The notes under the pieces were generated by a model. The model saw only the letters and a program-made list of their open reading frames with translations, was not told the origin of the DNA and did no database searches. A program made the translations under genes and the position numbers. DNA of 64,000 nt from Schistosoma haematobium (Eukaryota; Platyhelminthes; Trematoda; Strigeidida; Schistosomatidae): NCBI RefSeq assembly GCF_000699445.3, contig NC_067197.1:620001-684000 (forward strand). The letters are read 5' to 3'. Shown piece by piece: positions 62,118-64,000 of this stretch. Position 1 is the stretch's first letter, and every line of letters starts with the position of its first letter.

Positions 62118-62813
62118 ATGCATTCAGATTTTGATGCTTTTGAGAATTTTTTGGAAAGGTTCGAAATTTGGGCTATGACAAAGGAAAATGATGGGGATGT
62201 TAATATTGTAGCACATTTTTTCACACTCATCGGAAAAGAAGCATATAGCTTATTAAAAACTCTAGCTTCACCCGAAAAGCCCATTTTGCTTCTTTATACA
62301 GCTCTCAAGGAACTACTGCTAGACTATGTTAAGTATAGAAACTTCGAATGCGGTAGAGGAGGAAGATTTCGTAAAATAATTCACAAGGACATAAAAAATT
62401 CCACTACAGTACGTCACCGCAACCCAGTGCATACTCAAGTTTATGCAGGTAATTCATTGAAGAGTTACGATGAAGTTCACGAAGATGGGCATAAGTTTGG
62501 TCAATGCTTATCCTGTTGCAGGTTTCACTCTTTTAATTCATGTAAATTTCCTAATTTTAAGTGCTTTAAATGTGGTGATATTGGACATATTCAATCAGTT
62601 TGTAATACTACTGTTCATCTTGCTGCAACGAATAATAAGTCTTGTAATTCTGGTTCTATAAGTTTAATATTATCTTTGTTTTGTACTTGTAGTCACATAA
62701 ATATAAGTTACAGAAATGTGATGAGTAATGGGATAAGAAGTGTGCACACACCTACGCGCTCATATAAAAAAGTCAGGGTTGGAAAGCAAATAATTAAAAA
62801 GGTCAAAATGTGA
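62118..62813 (+). CDS. Gypsy gag, short open copy
   Basis: Open frame of 231 codons starting MHSDFDAFENFLERFEIWAM, with a capsid-like part (SLLKTLASPEKPILLLYTAL), then a complete zinc knuckle CFKCGDIGHIQSVC (C-x2-C-x4-H-x4-C), preceded by a second Cys cluster CLSCCRFHSFNSC. Relative to the minus-strand gag at 61690 it lacks the middle of the capsid (a jump after GRFRKIIHKD), so it is internally deleted. The frame ends soon after the zinc knuckle, with no protease. It is probably a remnant, though still translatable. Confidence 0.6.
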   Translation: MHSDFDAFENFLERFEIWAMTKENDGDVNIVAHFFTLIGKEAYSLLKTLASPEKPILLLYTALKELLLDYVKYRNFECGRGGRFRKIIHKDIKNSTTVRHRNPVHTQVYAGNSLKSYDEVHEDGHKFGQCLSCCRFHSFNSCKFPNFKCFKCGDIGHIQSVCNTTVHLAATNNKSCNSGSISLILSLFCTCSHINISYRNVMSNGIRSVHTPTRSYKKVRVGKQIIKKVKM

Positions 62814-64000
62814 CTCAAATAGAATGAATGGATTGAACTGTCCAAAAGCTAGAATAAGGTATATGACGTTAACAATAATAACAGACACTACAAACCCATT
62901 GAAGACCTTTGAAAACCGAATGTTTAGTCAACATGTAAGACAAATTTCTCGGGTTTGATTTAACTCAAAGTTGGAGTGTGATTTAATAGCTGTGATGGAA
63001 TAGGCAATCTAAAAATCATTTCAAAGGGATTCAATCGACAATAATGAAACTCTCCTCCCATTCTGTGTGTTGACGTTTATGCAGGATCTGTCTAACCATA
63101 TTTTCGAATTTCTTAACATTCATTGATAAGAAGTTTATTTTTATTGTCTGTTTCGACGTTGAGTGATACCATATCTTTGACAATGAGATCTTGTTCTACT
63201 GAACTCAGGGTTACGGTGTGGAGAAGCGGATCCGTGCAGTTTTTAAACTGTCTAAGAAAAAACATTTATCCATTTCTCGAATTCCTTCAGATAGAAGTTT
63301 AATCACAATTCACTGGAAAAAAAGCCGCATACATTCGGAGTTTGAAAACACCTTTACATGCAGCAATTTTTAATCGAAGCATACAAACGCAGTCAAGACG
63401 AGAGTCAACAATAAGGAAGTTCAAAAATATATCTGGAAAGTTATCGATATGTCTAGAAATGTTTGACCTAAGCTGAGCAACAGCTGTAGGCGCACATACT
63501 TGTGATCTTGTGCAGATGCGTAACCGAGAGCATTAAGCCGGGTGTGTCCATTAAAACTAATGAGGTCAGCATCAATGCCGAAGACTTACAGAACTGTTTA
63601 TTTTGGGGACTTCTTTAATGCTACAGCTCACTCTACCTAGTGGGGTAGTAATGACTGTGAAACATAGTCAGACTAGTGTTTAAGTCCGACGACCTTACTA
63701 CTGATAAACACTCTCCTGATACCCCACTATTTTCAACAGTATGTGATCGCCCTTTCCGAACATGAGAGTCCACGTGACACAACATAACAATAAGAAAATA
63801 TAAAATGAAAGTTTCGATTTGCCTTATTCCCGCCCTACTTCTTACTTTTTTCACTCGTTCTAAAAAAGAACGAAAGTACACGTGTACATTGAAATACACT
63901 CTTACGTCGGAAAAGAACGCAAAATATGTGCAAAACGAGAAAGAAACTTTGTACATATGCATATAGTTAAAATGCAATAGCATGGAAAATTTTCCACTCT
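62814..64000. other. No recognisable gene
   Basis: Downstream of the gag fragment I saw no protease or polymerase continuation, no host exon and no known repeat. The open frame 63633-63983 (minus) has no domain I recognise. Confidence 0.45.

Overview
The window looks like nuclear DNA of a blood fluke, genus Schistosoma. It is AT-rich with small spliced exons. It carries an egg-protein CP391S-like (nidogen/plexin-type) membrane gene, APE-type non-LTR elements of the RTE and CR1 kinds seen in schistosomes, BEL/Pao and Ty3/Gypsy LTR elements, a Merlin relic, and the short schistosome repeats that contain hammerhead-ribozyme motifs. Species cannot be fixed from sequence alone. No prokaryotic gene, tRNA, rRNA or CRISPR array was seen.

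Layout. 120-1850: distal block of an inverted duplication with a decayed reading frame. 3620-6624: damaged RTE-like element (minus), inserted with an 11-bp target duplication downstream of a host gene. 6994-14123 (minus): the one convincing host gene, about ten exons, a secreted/membrane CP391S-like protein. 15826-17604: 5'-truncated RTE copy. 21420-24770: CR1-like element (plus) with a nearly full-length RTE copy (24978-28190, minus) inserted after it. 29172-30190: short repeats and a solo LTR. 30738-34513: the inverted partner of the left arm, with a truncated 3' copy of the host gene. 34514-36635: a segmental duplication ending in an RTE fragment. 36636-37770: a third copy of the gene's 3' end. 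38450-39640: Merlin-like remains. 42143-49883: second copy of the segmental duplication, split by a BEL/Pao element (42722-48326). 50542-52514 (minus): isolated host exons, one with a P-loop motif. 52789-53560: LTR and gag fragments. 55453-55498: the best hammerhead motif. 55857-61764: decayed Ty3/Gypsy element (minus), interrupted by a very young 2.25-kb LTR element (58475-60727) that encodes only a gag-like protein. 61939-62813: another Gypsy LTR plus gag in head-to-head orientation.

The region reads as a multicopy membrane-protein locus that was duplicated, inverted and broken up while several retroelement classes inserted into it. Empty and filled sites in the duplicated blocks give exact target duplications and a relative order of events. 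Almost every transposon reading frame is broken. The clear exceptions are the gag frame of the BEL element, the gag-like frame of the young LTR element and a short Gypsy gag. The most novel-looking items are that young gag-only LTR element, with its triplicated LTR-edge/primer-site block, and the amino-acid-biased divergence between the host gene copies.
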